A DNA stretch of 64,000 nt from Datura wrightii (taxonomy: Eukaryota; Streptophyta; Magnoliopsida; Solanales; Solanaceae). Below are positions 11,244 through 22,059 of the stretch, piece after piece. The notes beneath the pieces are model-generated. The model was not told the DNA's origin, did not search any database, and saw nothing but the letters and a program-made list of their open reading frames with translations. Location of the stretch: assembly GCA_035772735.1 (NCBI GenBank), contig JASDFA010000010.1:127605501-127669500 (forward strand), given 5' to 3'. The stretch's first letter is position 1. Each line of letters opens with the position of its first letter. The position numbers were made by a program, and so were the translations under genes.

Positions 11244-12623
11244 TGATGACATCCAAACTTACTTCTCGGTAGGAAAAAGTGTACACGATTGTTGTAATTT
11301 CTTTACCCAACTCATGAGTTGAGGATACATCCACATGGAATGAGGATTGATAGCAACAAAAGTCTTCTATCAAATTGAATCAAATAGCATCATTGTACTA
11401 AAACTGGGAAAGTAAATCTTGTGTGTTTTCAAGATCACACTATGAATTCAAACTCAACAATAAAATAAGGCAACCAACATCGAAGTAACAATATGAGAAA
11501 ATACTAGGTGTGTGCTATGATAGTGCATTGATAGGATTATGGTTAAATAGAAAATCAGAGCATTACTTACAAACATATATAGTCGTCAACAAGTCAGTAC
11601 TCTATGTTTCTCAACCACTTAGGTGCCTTTGGCCTCGGGTTTTCTCAAACCCCAAGGTCCCATACACTTCAGCCACTACAACTTGGGTAAGCATTAAACT
11701 ATTTCTAGCCTCAATTCTTTAGTGGGTGTATGAAAGTGGGTATTAGCTATATCTAGCCTAATCCCACACAATCAAAACCCAAATACCCACCATTATTTTC
11801 TCACCCATATCCTATTTCTCTTTTTCAAGAAAAAATAGAATAAGCACAATCTATACTTGCAATTATAGATATTTCAATCATAATTTAGAGAAAAGAATGG
11901 ACTTATGCTAAATCAGCAATTCTAAGATTAAGCAACACACAATCCATTTTAACCCCTATCATGCACGCACCCCTAGCAAGAGGTTTAGCTATTCATAAAT
12001 GAAGAACAAGAGATTAAAGAAATAAAGGAATCAATATCATTCATCATTAAGTAGAAACTTCAAGATCAATTTTGTTCTTCAATGGAGGTTTTACCTTTGA
12101 AAGGTGAAGAAGATGAAATGAAAATCTCTCACTTCTCTATAACTTTTTCTCTCTAAAATTCAATTCAAAACTTACTACTTAATGGAATGGAATGGAATCT
12201 TCTATTTTTTTACATAAGGTGTACAAAAATAGGGTAAAGTTGCTCCTCTTTTCTTGTGCTGGATGATTTTACCCCTTTGATGACGGCCTCAGTAGGTGCA
12301 TCTCATTTTGCAGCTCTAGGACAGAAAGTCCATTCATGGTTATTCATTTGCACCTATGTTTTGTAGGTGCTACCCTGTATTTTTCAGGTGTTCCTTCAAC
12401 TTCAAAGTAGTGTTTTCTTGCATTTCACAGGTGTCATCCTGCGAAACGTAAGTCTTCTTCTTCCAGCACCATGCTTATTTTGTTCAGTTTCTTCGCTTTA
12501 CCTGTTTAAATTGAATACTGCAAAATTAAAGAGAAAAGGCATAAAACTTTCCAAAATGACTTGAAAAGAAAGTAAAAGTTCATGTTTAAAAGCCTAATGA
12601 GTTGGTAAATTACCAACTCATCA
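11244..12623 (-). repeat. 5' LTR of element F (1380 bp)
   Basis: In element sense it begins TGATGAGTTGG (12623) and ends GATGTCATCA (11244). The first bases form a near-perfect palindrome (12598-12620). CAGGTG-rich modules lie at 12290-12440, upstream of an A-rich TATA-like stretch near 12215. Fragment H at 45325 is a relative. No gene lies inside. Confidence 0.85.
12598..12620. repeat. LTR-terminal palindrome of element F
   Basis: Arms TGAGTTGGTAA and TTACCAACTCA surround a single central base, immediately inside the TGA terminus of the LTR. Confidence 0.95.
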
Positions 12624-13836
12624 GTTAGCAAACCATGGAATGAGATCGACTATTGCAACTAATACCTATTTGTCAGGGAATGAGTCATCAATCTCCTTTT
12701 CATTTAACACTCTTTCCTTATCTTCAAGTTTGGAAAAATGATCAGCTACTTGATTTCACACCCTTTATGGTCTTTGACTTCAAATTCAAACTCTTGCAGT
12801 GCAAGTTCCCACCTTATCAGCGTTGGCTTTGCAACTTTCTTCGCCATGAGATATCTCAAAGTGGCATGATCAGTATGCACAATAACTCTGGTGCCAAGCA
12901 GGTATGACCTAAATTTTTCAATGGATTACACCACTACCAGCAACTCCAACTTAGTCATCGTGAAGTTCTTTTTTTCCCCGTTCAATGCTTACTAGCATAA
13001 TGAATGGGGCGGAAAATCTTGCCTCTCTTCTGTGCCAACACAGGTCTGAGTGCAACCCCACTAGCATCACACATCGCTTCAAATGGTTGTGACCAATTTG
13101 GTACAACAAATATCAGGTTAGTCACTAACCTTGCTTTTGGGTTTTCAAAAGCTTCCAGGCACACTCCATCATACACATATTTGGTATCTTTCTCTAGCAG
13201 CTTGCACAATGGATTTGCTATCTTTCAGAAGTCCTTTATGAATCTTTTGTATAATCCTACATGACGCAAAAAGCTTCTCACTCCCTTCACCAAGATTTGT
13301 GGAGGAAACTTCTCAATCACCTCAATATTTGCCCTATCCACTTCTATGTCCTTTTATGATATTTATAGCCTAGAACAATGCCTTGTTTCACCATAAAATG
13401 GCACTTCTCCCAATTGAATACAAGATTTGCTTCATCACATCGCTCTAAGGCCTTGCCAAGATTGGCCAAGCAGTCTTCAAAAGTGTCACTGACGATTGAG
13501 AAGTCGTCCGTAAAAACTTCCAAAGTGTCTTCCATCATATCAAATAATATTGACATCATACACCTCTGGAAAGTTGCAAGTGCATTGCATAAACCAAATT
13601 GGCATGCATAGAAAAGCAAATGTCCCATAAGCACAAGTAAAAGTGATCTTCTCTTGATCCTCTGGTGTAACTGATATTTGGTTATATCAAGAATAATAAT
13701 CCAAGAAGAAGTACCAACCTCTACCTAACAACCTGTCCAACATCAAATCCATAAATGGCATTGGAAAATGGTCTTTGAGTGTCCAAGTGTTCAACTTCCG
13801 CTAGTCTATATAGACATGAAAACCCATGAGGGTCTC
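12624..13836 (-). pseudogene. Element C, pol part 2: reverse transcriptase and RNase H (decayed)
   Basis: This is old Athila-like pol on the minus strand. From the right: an RT piece just before the D insertion (GFHVYID then KLNTWTLKDHFPMPFMD), the RT palm at 13344-13634 (FGLCNALATFQRCMM and a degraded VFTDDFSI where FMDD is expected), then RNase H at 12982-13209 (MCDASGVALRPVLAQ, FRPIHYASK). The fragment ends at 12624 where the LTR of F begins. It continues at 36443 on the far side of element D. Several frame breaks and stops are present. Confidence 0.85.
13832..13836. repeat. Target-site duplication of element D, left copy
   Basis: GTCTC, repeated at 36443-36447 directly after D's 3' LTR. 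It lies in the RT coding sequence of element C. Confidence 0.95.
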
Positions 13837-14083
13837 TGATCTTAGGCAGAATTGCATGCCCAAGTGATGCTTTATTACTTAATTTGACTTGTTTATCTAC
13901 TTTTATGTGTGCATTCTCATGTGATTTGTATGTAAATGTGGATTTATACTAAAAAACATGATTAGTTATTGTTTTTGTAGTTTAAAATGAATTTTGGAAA
14001 CTAATCTACAAGTTGGTGAAGTGGAGGAATGGACTCAGAAGCAAAACTCGGAAGTCGGCAAGAAAATACTAAAAACTTGATGC

Positions 14084-14406
14084 TCCGCGATAGAGGCCGT
14101 GTCACGCTACCATCGCGGAGGCATTCTTCCTAGAGTGAAATGTGAGCTGAATTCCAGTGAAGGTGCACGATGACACTGTGTCACGGAGCCTATGCTCCAC
14201 ATTTACTTCAGTGACACAGTGGGAAGACTTTACTACACACACGAATTCCAGTGAAGGTGCGCGAAAAGTCCATGGCACGGAGCTAAGGCTCCGCGATAGC
14301 CTCCGTGGCATGCTGAGGCTAAAGATCTATGCATCCATGTTCTAGTGAAGCTCCACGAAAGGGCCGTGGCACGGAGCTGATGCTTCGCGATAGCCTCCGT
14401 GCCACG
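14084..14406. repeat. Palindromic module array in U3 of element D
   Basis: About four modules of the type CTCCGCGATAG ... CATCGCGGAG and GTGTCACGGAG ... CAGTGACAC end 33 bp before the TATA box. The same array is at 35185-35515 in the 3' LTR. Confidence 0.85.
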
Positions 14407-14438
14407 TTGCCAGTTTATTCTGGGAAATTTCTCACTTG

Positions 14439-14446
14439 TATAAATA
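14439..14446 (+). promoter_or_regulatory. TATA box of the D 5' LTR
   Basis: TATAAATA just after the palindrome array and conserved in the 3' LTR at 35543-35550. It would place the U3/R boundary about 30 bp downstream. Confidence 0.7.
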
Positions 14447-15346
14447 GCACACTTAGGTTTTATTTTAAGTTATCTGACATTTCATGCTAGAACGTAGGTA
14501 TCGAGCAGTTGAGCTGAAGATGTTGTAGGGTTAATTCTCTTCATTTTTCTCTTAAATTCTAATTGCTTGTATGATTTCTACTTGTTTGAAGATGTTTAAT
14601 CATCAAATGAGTGGCTAATTCACCTTTGGATGAGGTTGAGGATGATTGTAGTAGTATGTAATTGATGTTATTTCAGTTTTTATCTTCTCTACAACAGTTA
14701 TTCTACTAATTCTTGTTTTCACTACATTAATGCTTGGCCATTGTTAATGTACATCCTAGAATTCCAGTTTTATTTTTGAAAGGAAGATTAATTGGATAGA
14801 TGTGAATTGGTAGAATATGTTCTTGTCTTGGTAGAGAAATTAAGAGAAGATTAACATTCAGAATAGAAATATATCTGTAATTTCATATTTGGTCGTCTAT
14901 GGAATTTGTTGTGTATTACTAGAATATGAGGTTTTTGCATCACAAAAATGTGTAATGTAAGTCTCATGATTCTTTAATTGGAGAGTAGTTTGAAAGACCC
15001 AATCCATTGGTTGATAATTCCTGACTAACAACTGAAGAGAAGTGTTGCTTGAAATTCAATCAATAAGTTACATATCTGCATGTTTTGCCTTAACCTCAGC
15101 TTGTTCGTGCTATTGTTCAGATTATAATTTACAATTTTTACTTAAGGTTACAGTAACCATTATTCTTGAAAAATCACCATTTGTTTTGGTTGTCTACGTG
15201 TATAAAAAAGTGTGTATACTAAACACTTAGGAAAAATTACTGCCACGTCACAGTCCTTGCGGGTTCGATACCTAGCTTGAAATAAAGCCACTTTATTACT
15301 TGTAAGACCATGTGCACTTGCGTGCGATTGGGAGTGAACAAGTTTT

Positions 15347-15364
15347 TGGCACCGTTGTTGGGAA
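15347..15364 (+). other. Primer-binding site, element D (decayed tRNA-Asp type)
   Basis: TGGCACCGTTGTTGGGAA matches TGGCGCCGTTGCCGGGGA except at four sites, all C-to-T or G-to-A. E keeps the exact version. Confidence 0.85.
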
Positions 15365-15493
15365 CTGGCGCAATTGGTGACTTAATTTTCTTAGTGTTAG
15401 TTTACAAGTTCGATACAAGTGTTGACAACTTGATCTTAGCTATTTCTCTTGCAGGTACTAAGTTGTTTCTGAAAGCTGGCAAGAGATAAGGAG
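15365..15493 (+). other. Leader of element D with acceptor-like site before gag
   Basis: CTATTTCTCTTGCAG ends at 15454 and resembles a 3' splice site. E has TGTATTTTGCAG at the equivalent place. No in-frame ATG lies between it and the conserved start of gag homology. Confidence 0.45.
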
Positions 15494-17088
15494 TTGGTGG
15501 ATCCATTTTTAGAGTCGGAGAGACAATTTCATCTAAAGAAGAGGGAAGCTCTAGAAAAGAAGTTGCAGTTATTAAGGAGAGCAATTCTGGAGCAACAACG
15601 GCAACCACCGATTGTAAGGGCAATTTTAGTGCCAGAAGAGATGGCAGTAAGACCGGTCCGCGAGGTAGCAATCCCACATGCGAATAATGTAACATCCAAC
15701 ATTCGCAGGCCGGAACCAGGAGGGAGATTTGAACTTAAGCAGAATATGGTGCAGTTATTGCACACCAGCGGGCAATTTACAAGTCTCTCTCGTGAAGATC
15801 CACAACAGCATCTCCAAAACTTCTTGGAGATAAGTGACACATATATACCCGTTGGAGTATCATCTAATTATGTGAGGCTTACACTATTCCCGTTTTCACT
15901 ATTGGGGGAAGCCAAGAGGTGGTCAAAAGTTGAACCGCCAAATTCTATTACTACTTGGGATGACCTAGCGAGGATGTTTTTGATACAATTCTTTCCATCA
16001 GGTCAGATTCTAAGTTTCAAACAGAGAGAGGGTGAGAATTTGTATCAGGCCTGGGAGAGGTTCAAGTCAATGTTAAGAGATTGTCCTCATCATCATCAGT
16101 CTAATGATGTGTTGGTGCATGCGTTCATTGAAGGCTTGGAACCACATACAAAGATTTTGTTAGACTCAACAGCCGGGGGGCTGGCATTGGAAAAGACATA
16201 TGAAGAGTTGTACACCTTGTTGAACCATATTTCACAAGGTAATCCTGAATGGAATGATGATACAACCCGAGGGGGAGTGAAGAAAGCGGCAGGGGTCTTG
16301 GAGGTAGATGGATTCACGGCGATTGCTGAACAAATAGCTGCTTTGCAGAATCAAATTAACACTCATTTCAGCAGCATGAGTTTGAGACAGGCACAAGCCC
16401 CAGTCAATGCAGTTCAGCAGGTGTGGTGTGAAGTCTGTGGAAGTAGTGAACACTCAGCTGAGTGTTGTGGTGCCAATCCAGATTTGGTAAATTTTGTTGG
16501 AAACACCCATAGGAGCAACAATCAGCAGTATGGCAATAGTTATCACCCAAATTGGAGAAATCATCTGAATTTTTCATGGGGGAGTAATAGTCATCAGGAA
16601 CAGAGTTCAAATTAGGGTGTGCATAGAAATCAAGGAGGTCATCACAATTTTCAGCCGCAGTTCAGAGGAACATCGATGATATGCTTAAAACCATAATAGC
16701 TAACCAAACGCAGATGCAGACTGATCAGGTAAAATTGACAGCTGACATGAAAAATCAGCAGTTAGCTACAAATGCATTGGAGTATCAGTTGGGACAGTTA
16801 GCTGGAGCCCAAAATACTAGACCGAGGGGAGGATTACCAAGTGATACAGACCCAAATCCTAAGCAGGTTAATGCAGTTACTACCCAGAGTGGAAAGAAAC
16901 TCGGGGAGGTGGAACCCGAAAGGCCACCTCAGAAATCTAGAGAAATAGAAAAGGATGAAGGAAACGATGATGTTAGGGAGAATGAAAAGGCAGCAGAGAT
17001 GGAAAGACCACCGCCCCCGTTTCCTCAAAAATTTAAAAAGCACAAAGAGGAAGCATGTTTCAACAAGTTCATGGAAGTGTTGAAGTAG
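15494..17088 (+). pseudogene. Gag of element D, lightly broken
   Basis: This is an Athila-type gag forming the particle. The conserved frame has no ATG at its start; homology begins near codon TTG 15494, as in E. The capsid-like core has LFPFSLLGEAKRW and FFPSGQILSFKQREGENLYQ, and a CCHC knuckle CEVCGSSEHSAECC lies near 16430-16470. TAG at 16612 replaces CAG (Gln in E), a small deletion removes the proline-rich PPPPPSP segment, and a second frame (16681-17088) continues gag to KKHKEEACFNKFMEVLK. The TAG at 17086 again replaces CAG. Relative to E, D also lacks seven residues after FFPSG. Confidence 0.88.
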
Positions 17089-17596
17089 GTACATATTAAT
17101 CTTCCTTTAGTAGATGTGCTGCAGGGAGTGCCAAAATATGCTAAGTACATCAAAGACATTGTAGCAAACAAGAGCATACTAACAGAGTATGCTACAGTTG
17201 CACTTACTGAGGAGTGCACCTCCCATATTCAGAATTGATTGCCAACAAAGGTCAAGGATCCTGGGAGATTCACTATTCAGATTACAATTGGGCAGTCTAT
17301 TTGAGCTCGTGGTTTGTGCGATTTAGGAGCAAGTATAAAATTTGATGCCAACTTCAGTATTTAAGAAGCTGGGGCTGGGCAGCCCTAGACCCACCACGGT
17401 GATCTTGCAACTAGTTGACCGTTCATTAGCCAGAACTGATGGAATTGTGGAGGATGTTCTAGTGCAAGTAGGCTCCCTCATTTTCCTAGTGGATTTTATA
17501 ATTCTTTATTTTGTGCCAGATGCGGAAGTCCTATTTATTTTGGGACGTCCCTTCTTGGAAACTGGGCGAGCCTTAATTGATGTAGCTTCTAGGTAG
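17089..17596 (+). pseudogene. Protease of element D
   Basis: This is a retropepsin-like aspartic protease that would process Gag-Pol. The active-site motif DLGAS is visible near 17320. A base insertion about 17337 breaks the frame just after it, and the C-terminal half is open at 17342-17596 (VDFIILYF, FILGRPFLETGRALID). Stops near 17237 and 17301 stand where E has CGA Arg codons, so both look like CGA to TGA changes. Confidence 0.85.
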
Positions 17597-19441
17597 CTAA
17601 CCATGAGAGCTCATGATAAGGTAGAGGTCTTTGATGTCTACAAGGCCATGAAGCTACCTGCCATCTATGAAGAGTTATCAGCAATCAGTGTTTTGAATCA
17701 GGAATCGACCCTTCAGATTATTGACTCACAAGATCCCTTGGAGAGAGCCTTGGTGGGATATGATCATTTTGGGGACAGTGCGACATATGAGATGGTGCAG
17801 ACTTTGAATGAGCCAAAATGGTTCTTCAGGAAGCATGATTTTGAACCGTTGAAGAGGTCTTTGGAACCATCCCCAAAGCCATCAATAGAGGAGGCACCTA
17901 AATTGGAGTTAAAGACATTGCCTCCACATATGCAATATGTATTCTTGGGTGAAGATGACACCTTACCAGTCATCATTTCAGCAGAACTGACAGATGCACA
18001 AGTGAAAGATGCATTGGTGGTCCTTAAGAGGAGAAAGAGAGCAATGGGATGGCAGATGTCAGACATTAAGGGAATCAGTCCAGCTTTCTGCATGCACAAG
18101 ACATTCGTGGAAGAGGGATCCAAGACAACCGTGCAACATCAGCGGAGGTTGAACCCGGTGATGAAGGATGTAGTCAGAAAGGAAGTGATCAAGTTGCTGG
18201 ATGCAGGAGTATATCCCATCTCAGACAGTGAATGGGTTAGCCCAGTTCAATGCCTTCCCAAGAAAGGGGGAATGACAGTGGTCAGAAATGAAAAGAATGA
18301 GCTAATTCCCACACGCACAGTCACGAGCTAGCGAATTTGCATGGATTATAGAAAGCTCAATGAGGCCACTCGGAAAGATCATTATCTGATTCCATTCATT
18401 GATTAGATGTTGGACAGGCTTGCGGGGCAGGAATATTATTACTTTCTGGATGGTTACTCTCGCTATAATCAAATAGCCATAACACTAGAAGATTAGGAGA
18501 AGACCACGTTTACATGTCCTTATGGAACATATGCTTTCAGGAGGATGCCCTTTGGTCTATGCAATGCACCAGCCACGTTCCAGCGATGCATGATGGCGAT
18601 CTTCCACGATATGGTGGAAGACTATGTCGAGGTATTTATGGATGACTTTTTTATTTTTGGTAACTCATTTGCTATGTGTTTGCAAAATCTTGACATGGTG
18701 TTATCTAGATGTGAAGACTCAAACCTGGTGCTCAACTAGGAAAAGTGTCACCTTTTAGTCAAGGAGGGTATTATTCTTGGCCATAAGGTGTCATGCAGAG
18801 GGTTGGAAGTCGATCGTGCAAAGATAGAGGTGATTGAAAAGCTACCACTGCCAGTATCAGTTAAGGGTGTCCGCAACTTTCTAGGACATGCTGGGTTTTA
18901 CTGACGGTTTACTCAAGACTTCTCTAAAATTTCTAGACCGATATGCCTGTTGCTAGAAAAAGAGGTGAAGTTTGAATTTGAGAAGGAATGTGTAGAAGCA
19001 TTTGAGGAGATAAAAAAGAAGCTGGTGGAAGCTCCTATTCTCATTGCTCCTGATTGTGAATATCCTATTGAGTTAATCTGTGGTGCCAGTGATGTGGCTG
19101 TAGGAGCGGTATTGGGGCAGTGAAGGAATAAGATTTTTCATTCCATCTACTATGCAAGCAAAACACTTAACGCTGCACAAGTTAATTATACATTCACTGA
19201 GAAGGAGATGTTGGATCTAGTGTTTGCATTTGACAAGTGAAGATCCTATCTGGTGGGGTCGAAAGTGGTGGTACACGCTGATCATGCGGCAATTCGGTAC
19301 TTATTTGGCAAGAAAGATGTGAAGCCCAGGCTAATCAGGTGGATATTATTGCTGCAAGAGTTTGATCTGGAGATCCGAGATAGGAAGGGAAGTGAAAATT
19401 AGGTTGCAGATCACCTATCGCGACTAGAGAACAGTTCACAT
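17597..19441 (+). pseudogene. Reverse transcriptase and RNase H of element D (many stops)
   Basis: The linker (LELKTLPPHMQYVFLGEDDT) and N-terminal RT are open at 17603-18331 (RRLNPVMKDVVRKEVIKLLD, WVSPVQCLPKKGGMTVV). The palm carries FGLCNAPATFQRCMM and the catalytic FMDD at 18545-18739. RNase H follows with LICGASDVAVGAVLGQ (first Asp changed to Gly) and the HADHAA region near 19275. Stops at about 18330, 18403, 18495, 18738, 18902, 19122, 19239 and 19401 mostly read as CAG, CGA or TGG changed to TAG or TGA. This whole segment is missing in E. Confidence 0.88.
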
Positions 19442-20800
19442 GTGAAGGAAGGTGAGCGCATCCGAGAAGAGTTCCCCGATGAACAACTCTTGGCAATAAA
19501 GGAAGCTGAACTCCCTTGGTATTCAGATATTGTGAACTTGTTAGTAAGTGGAGTATACCCACCTGAGGCAATAGCTCAAAAGAGGAAGAAGCTGAGGCAT
19601 GAGTCCCAGTATTACATGTGGGATGAGCCGTATCTATTCAAGAAAGGACCAGATCATGTGATGAGGCGATGCATTCCAGAAAGTCAGACGGCAGAGGTGT
19701 TGAGGAGTTGTCATTCATCGCCGTATGGAGGTCATCATGGAGGAGAGCGTACTGCTCACAAAGTGCTACAATCCGGGTTCTTTTGGCCCACAATGTTCAA
19801 AGATGCTGCAACTTATGTCAAAGTATGTGATCGATGTCAAAGAGCAGGAACAATCGGCAGGAGACATGAGATGCCATTGCATCACATATTGGAAGTTGAG
19901 GTGTTCGATGTGTGGGGGATAGATTTTATGGGCCCGTTTCTACCATCGTTTGGCAATCGATACATCATGGTGGCAGTGAACTACGTGTCTAAGTGGGTTG
20001 ACGCAGTAGCTTGTCCCAGGAACGACAACAAGGTGGTGAATAGATTTGTGAAGAAGTAGATTTTCACCAGGCTTGGTACGCCACGAGAAATTATTACTGA
20101 TGGAGGGTCACATTTTATGAATGCAGGGTTCAGGAATTTGCTAGAGAAATACAGTGTTCGACATAAAGTGGCTACAACATATCATCCCCAAACTAGCGGG
20201 AAAGTAGAGGTGTCAAACAGGGAAATTAAACAGATTTCGCAGAAAACGGTGAACGCATAACGAATAGATTGGGCAAGCAAACTGGATGATGCATTGTGGG
20301 CATATCGAACTGCATATAAGACACCCATTTGGACTTCACCGTATAGATTGGTTTACAGGAAGGCATGTCATCTACCCGTGGAGCTGGAACATCGAGCTTA
20401 TTGGGCTGTACGGAAGCTGAACATGGATCCTGCGCTTGCAGGAAAGAGGAGATTGATGCAGCTGAGTTAGTTGGACGAGTATCGATGGCATGAATATGAA
20501 AGTGCAAAATGCTAAAAAGAAAAAATGAAAAGGTGGCACGACAGGCACATGGTGCATCGAATCTTTGAGTTGGGCCAAAAGGTGTCGCTATTCACCTCTA
20601 GGTTGAAATTCTTCCAAGGTAAATTGCGCTCCAAGTGGTCAGGGCCGTTTGAAGTAGTAAGAATAACCCCACACGGGGCGGTTGAATTGTGGCAAGAGGA
20701 TAAAAGTGCCACATTTTTGGTGAATGGACAAAGGTGTAAGAACTATTGGGGTGAAGACGTTAATCGAGAGAAGACGTCTATTACCTTAGTAGATGAATGA
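19442..20800 (+). pseudogene. Integrase of element D
   Basis: It would insert cDNA into the genome. The HHCC zinc domain (SPYGGHHGGERTAHKV ... CDRCQ) is at about 19715-19845, and the catalytic core has WGIDFMGPF (first Asp), IITDGGSHF near 20090 (second Asp) and SNREIK near 20217 (Glu). The C-terminal SH3-like part is open at 20525-20800 (FQGKLRSKWSGPFEVVR) and ends NYWGEDVNREKTSITLVDE. Stops at 20058, 20259 and 20467 break the frame. There is no chromodomain, as expected for Athila. The last 20 residues reappear fused to protease in E. Confidence 0.88.
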
Positions 20801-20810
20801 GGATGACAAG

Positions 20811-20945
20811 CGTCGAGCCGCGAAGGTAAACCAGGCACTGCATAGGAGGCAACCCGTGGATGTAATGTACTAGACTAGTTAGGAACTAATTTTTAAAAAA
20901 AAAGAAACAAAAAAAAAGGCTGGCACTAGGTGGGAGGCAACCCAC
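20811..20945 (+). ncRNA. Conserved post-pol hairpin block of element D (two copies)
   Basis: Just after the pol stop, a block containing GTAAACCAGGCACTGCA and GGAGGCAACCC (20811-20860) is followed by a second hairpin GTGGG-AGGCAA-CCCAC at 20930-20945. The AGGCAA loop and GGG/CCC stem recur in E and G at the same place. It is an RNA-structure candidate, not a known gene. Confidence 0.6.
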
Positions 20946-21065
20946 GATTTTCTAACAAGTTGTTGTTGTTGGATGATTTTCAGGAAATATGGAGAGCAAA
21001 AATACAAAATCGCAAGTGGAATAATAAAGGTAAAAGAAGTGAAAATTGGGGCAAGAGACAACGAG

Positions 21066-21262
21066 CCTACACGTTGGCTCCGTGTCACGGAGGCTGACCT
21101 CTGCGTTACCCTCCGTGACACATTGAGGCTAAATCCAGGTATGTCAAAATTTCCAGTGAGCTTCCGCGTTGGGTCCGTGTCACGGAGCTTACCCTCCGCA
21201 TTGGCTTCCGTGACATGTTGAGGCCAATTTCACGTCGGGTCAGTTCAGGGCAGCGGGTGACC
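21066..21262 (+). promoter_or_regulatory. Palindromic modules upstream of the ORF3 leader, element D
   Basis: Two GTGTCACGGAG ... CTCCGTGACA modules (about 21066-21122 and 21170-21222) and a GGGTCAG ... GGGTGACCC repeat lie between pol and the ORF3 leader. They are the module type found upstream of the LTR TATA box. A second promoter here is inference. Confidence 0.5.
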
Positions 21263-21419
21263 CACGCGAAATCATGCTTTTTAACCCCCCAAAACATGAT
21301 TTTTCCCCATTTTGCTGAAACCCTCTGCGACAAAACTCCCATTCCCCCTTCTCCCTCAACATGCCACGGCTCTAACTTAAGAAATTTCTTCATGTCTTCT
21401 TAAAACTCTTCAAGTAAAG

Positions 21420-22054
21420 GTATGTTCTCGAATTGTTTCTCATTCTTGATGCATAGTTTGAGTCTTGAACATGATTTCTGAGGAAACTCTTCCCTAAGGT
21501 ATTAATGAGATGGTAATTGCTTTGGTCATTGATTGATTTTGTACTAGTGTTGTGTTTTGAACTCAATAATTACATGAATTGTGTTGAAAATCTTCTATTG
21601 TTGATAACTAGGGTTGAGAAAGTGAGTTTTGAAGAAGAAGAAAGGGTAGAAACAGAGAAATTTTGGGCAGTGGGTGCTGTTGGAGTTAAAAAAAATGTGC
21701 TTAAACTTTGAATGTGTTAGGTTGAAGATCGATTTTTGGGGAATGAAAGTAGGAAAATCCCATAGGTTTGTGTGCACAAACTTGAGAATTGCTCATGATT
21801 TTGTAAAGGGATAGATGGATGAACTTTAATAATGCATTGTATGAAGTCTGAGTAGTACAATGAAACTGTTCCATTGACTTTTATTAATGCACTGAATCTT
21901 TTGGGAAATAAGAGTTGCAAATATGTGGTTGTACTTGTCGAATCGTATTGATTACGGCTAACAACTAAGTGTGGGGTGATCAATTTAAGCGCAGCCTTAG
22001 TAGTAGCCAAATATACCATGAATGAAATTTGAAATATATGCTTTTGATGGATAG
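21420..22054 (+). other. Putative intron upstream of ORF3, element D
   Basis: The donor AAAG|GTATGT at 21420 and the acceptor GATAG ending 22054 are five bases before the ORF3 ATG. E has AAAG|GTATGTT at its equivalent position. A PPT-like AAGTGTGGGG at 21967-21976 lies near the 3' end. Confidence 0.55.
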
Positions 22055-22059
22055 GACAA

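Larger units (their letters stand above)
8802..12623 (-). mobile_element. Element F: Athila-like, gag plus ORF3 start, no pol
   Basis: Right to left it has an LTR (11244-12623), a tRNA-Asp-type PBS, a broken gag, a non-coding spacer with intron-like signals, and the first codons of ORF3, cut at 8801 by B. I find no protease, RT or integrase similarity between gag and ORF3, so pol is absent rather than decayed. The LTR right edge joins pol sequence of element C, so F inserted into C. Its candidate 5-bp duplication there is GTTAG (12624-12628); the partner end is lost. Confidence 0.75.
13837..15340 (+). repeat. 5' LTR of element D (1504 bp)
   Basis: It begins TGATCTTAGGCAG and ends GGAGTGAACA. 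An LTR-terminal inverted repeat (CTTAGGCA ... TGCCCAAG) lies within its first 27 bases. GC-rich palindromic modules fill 14084-14406 and TATAAATA follows at 14439-14446. No gene is present. Confidence 0.93.

Noticed and set aside
12624..13836. A pol gene belonging to element F
   Set aside because: It lies outside F's 5' LTR and its reading continues at 36443 across D, so it belongs to C.
15402..15840. Minus-strand open frames over the gag start of D
   Set aside because: They are antisense shadows of gag; the plus-strand frame has gag motifs and the CCHC knuckle.
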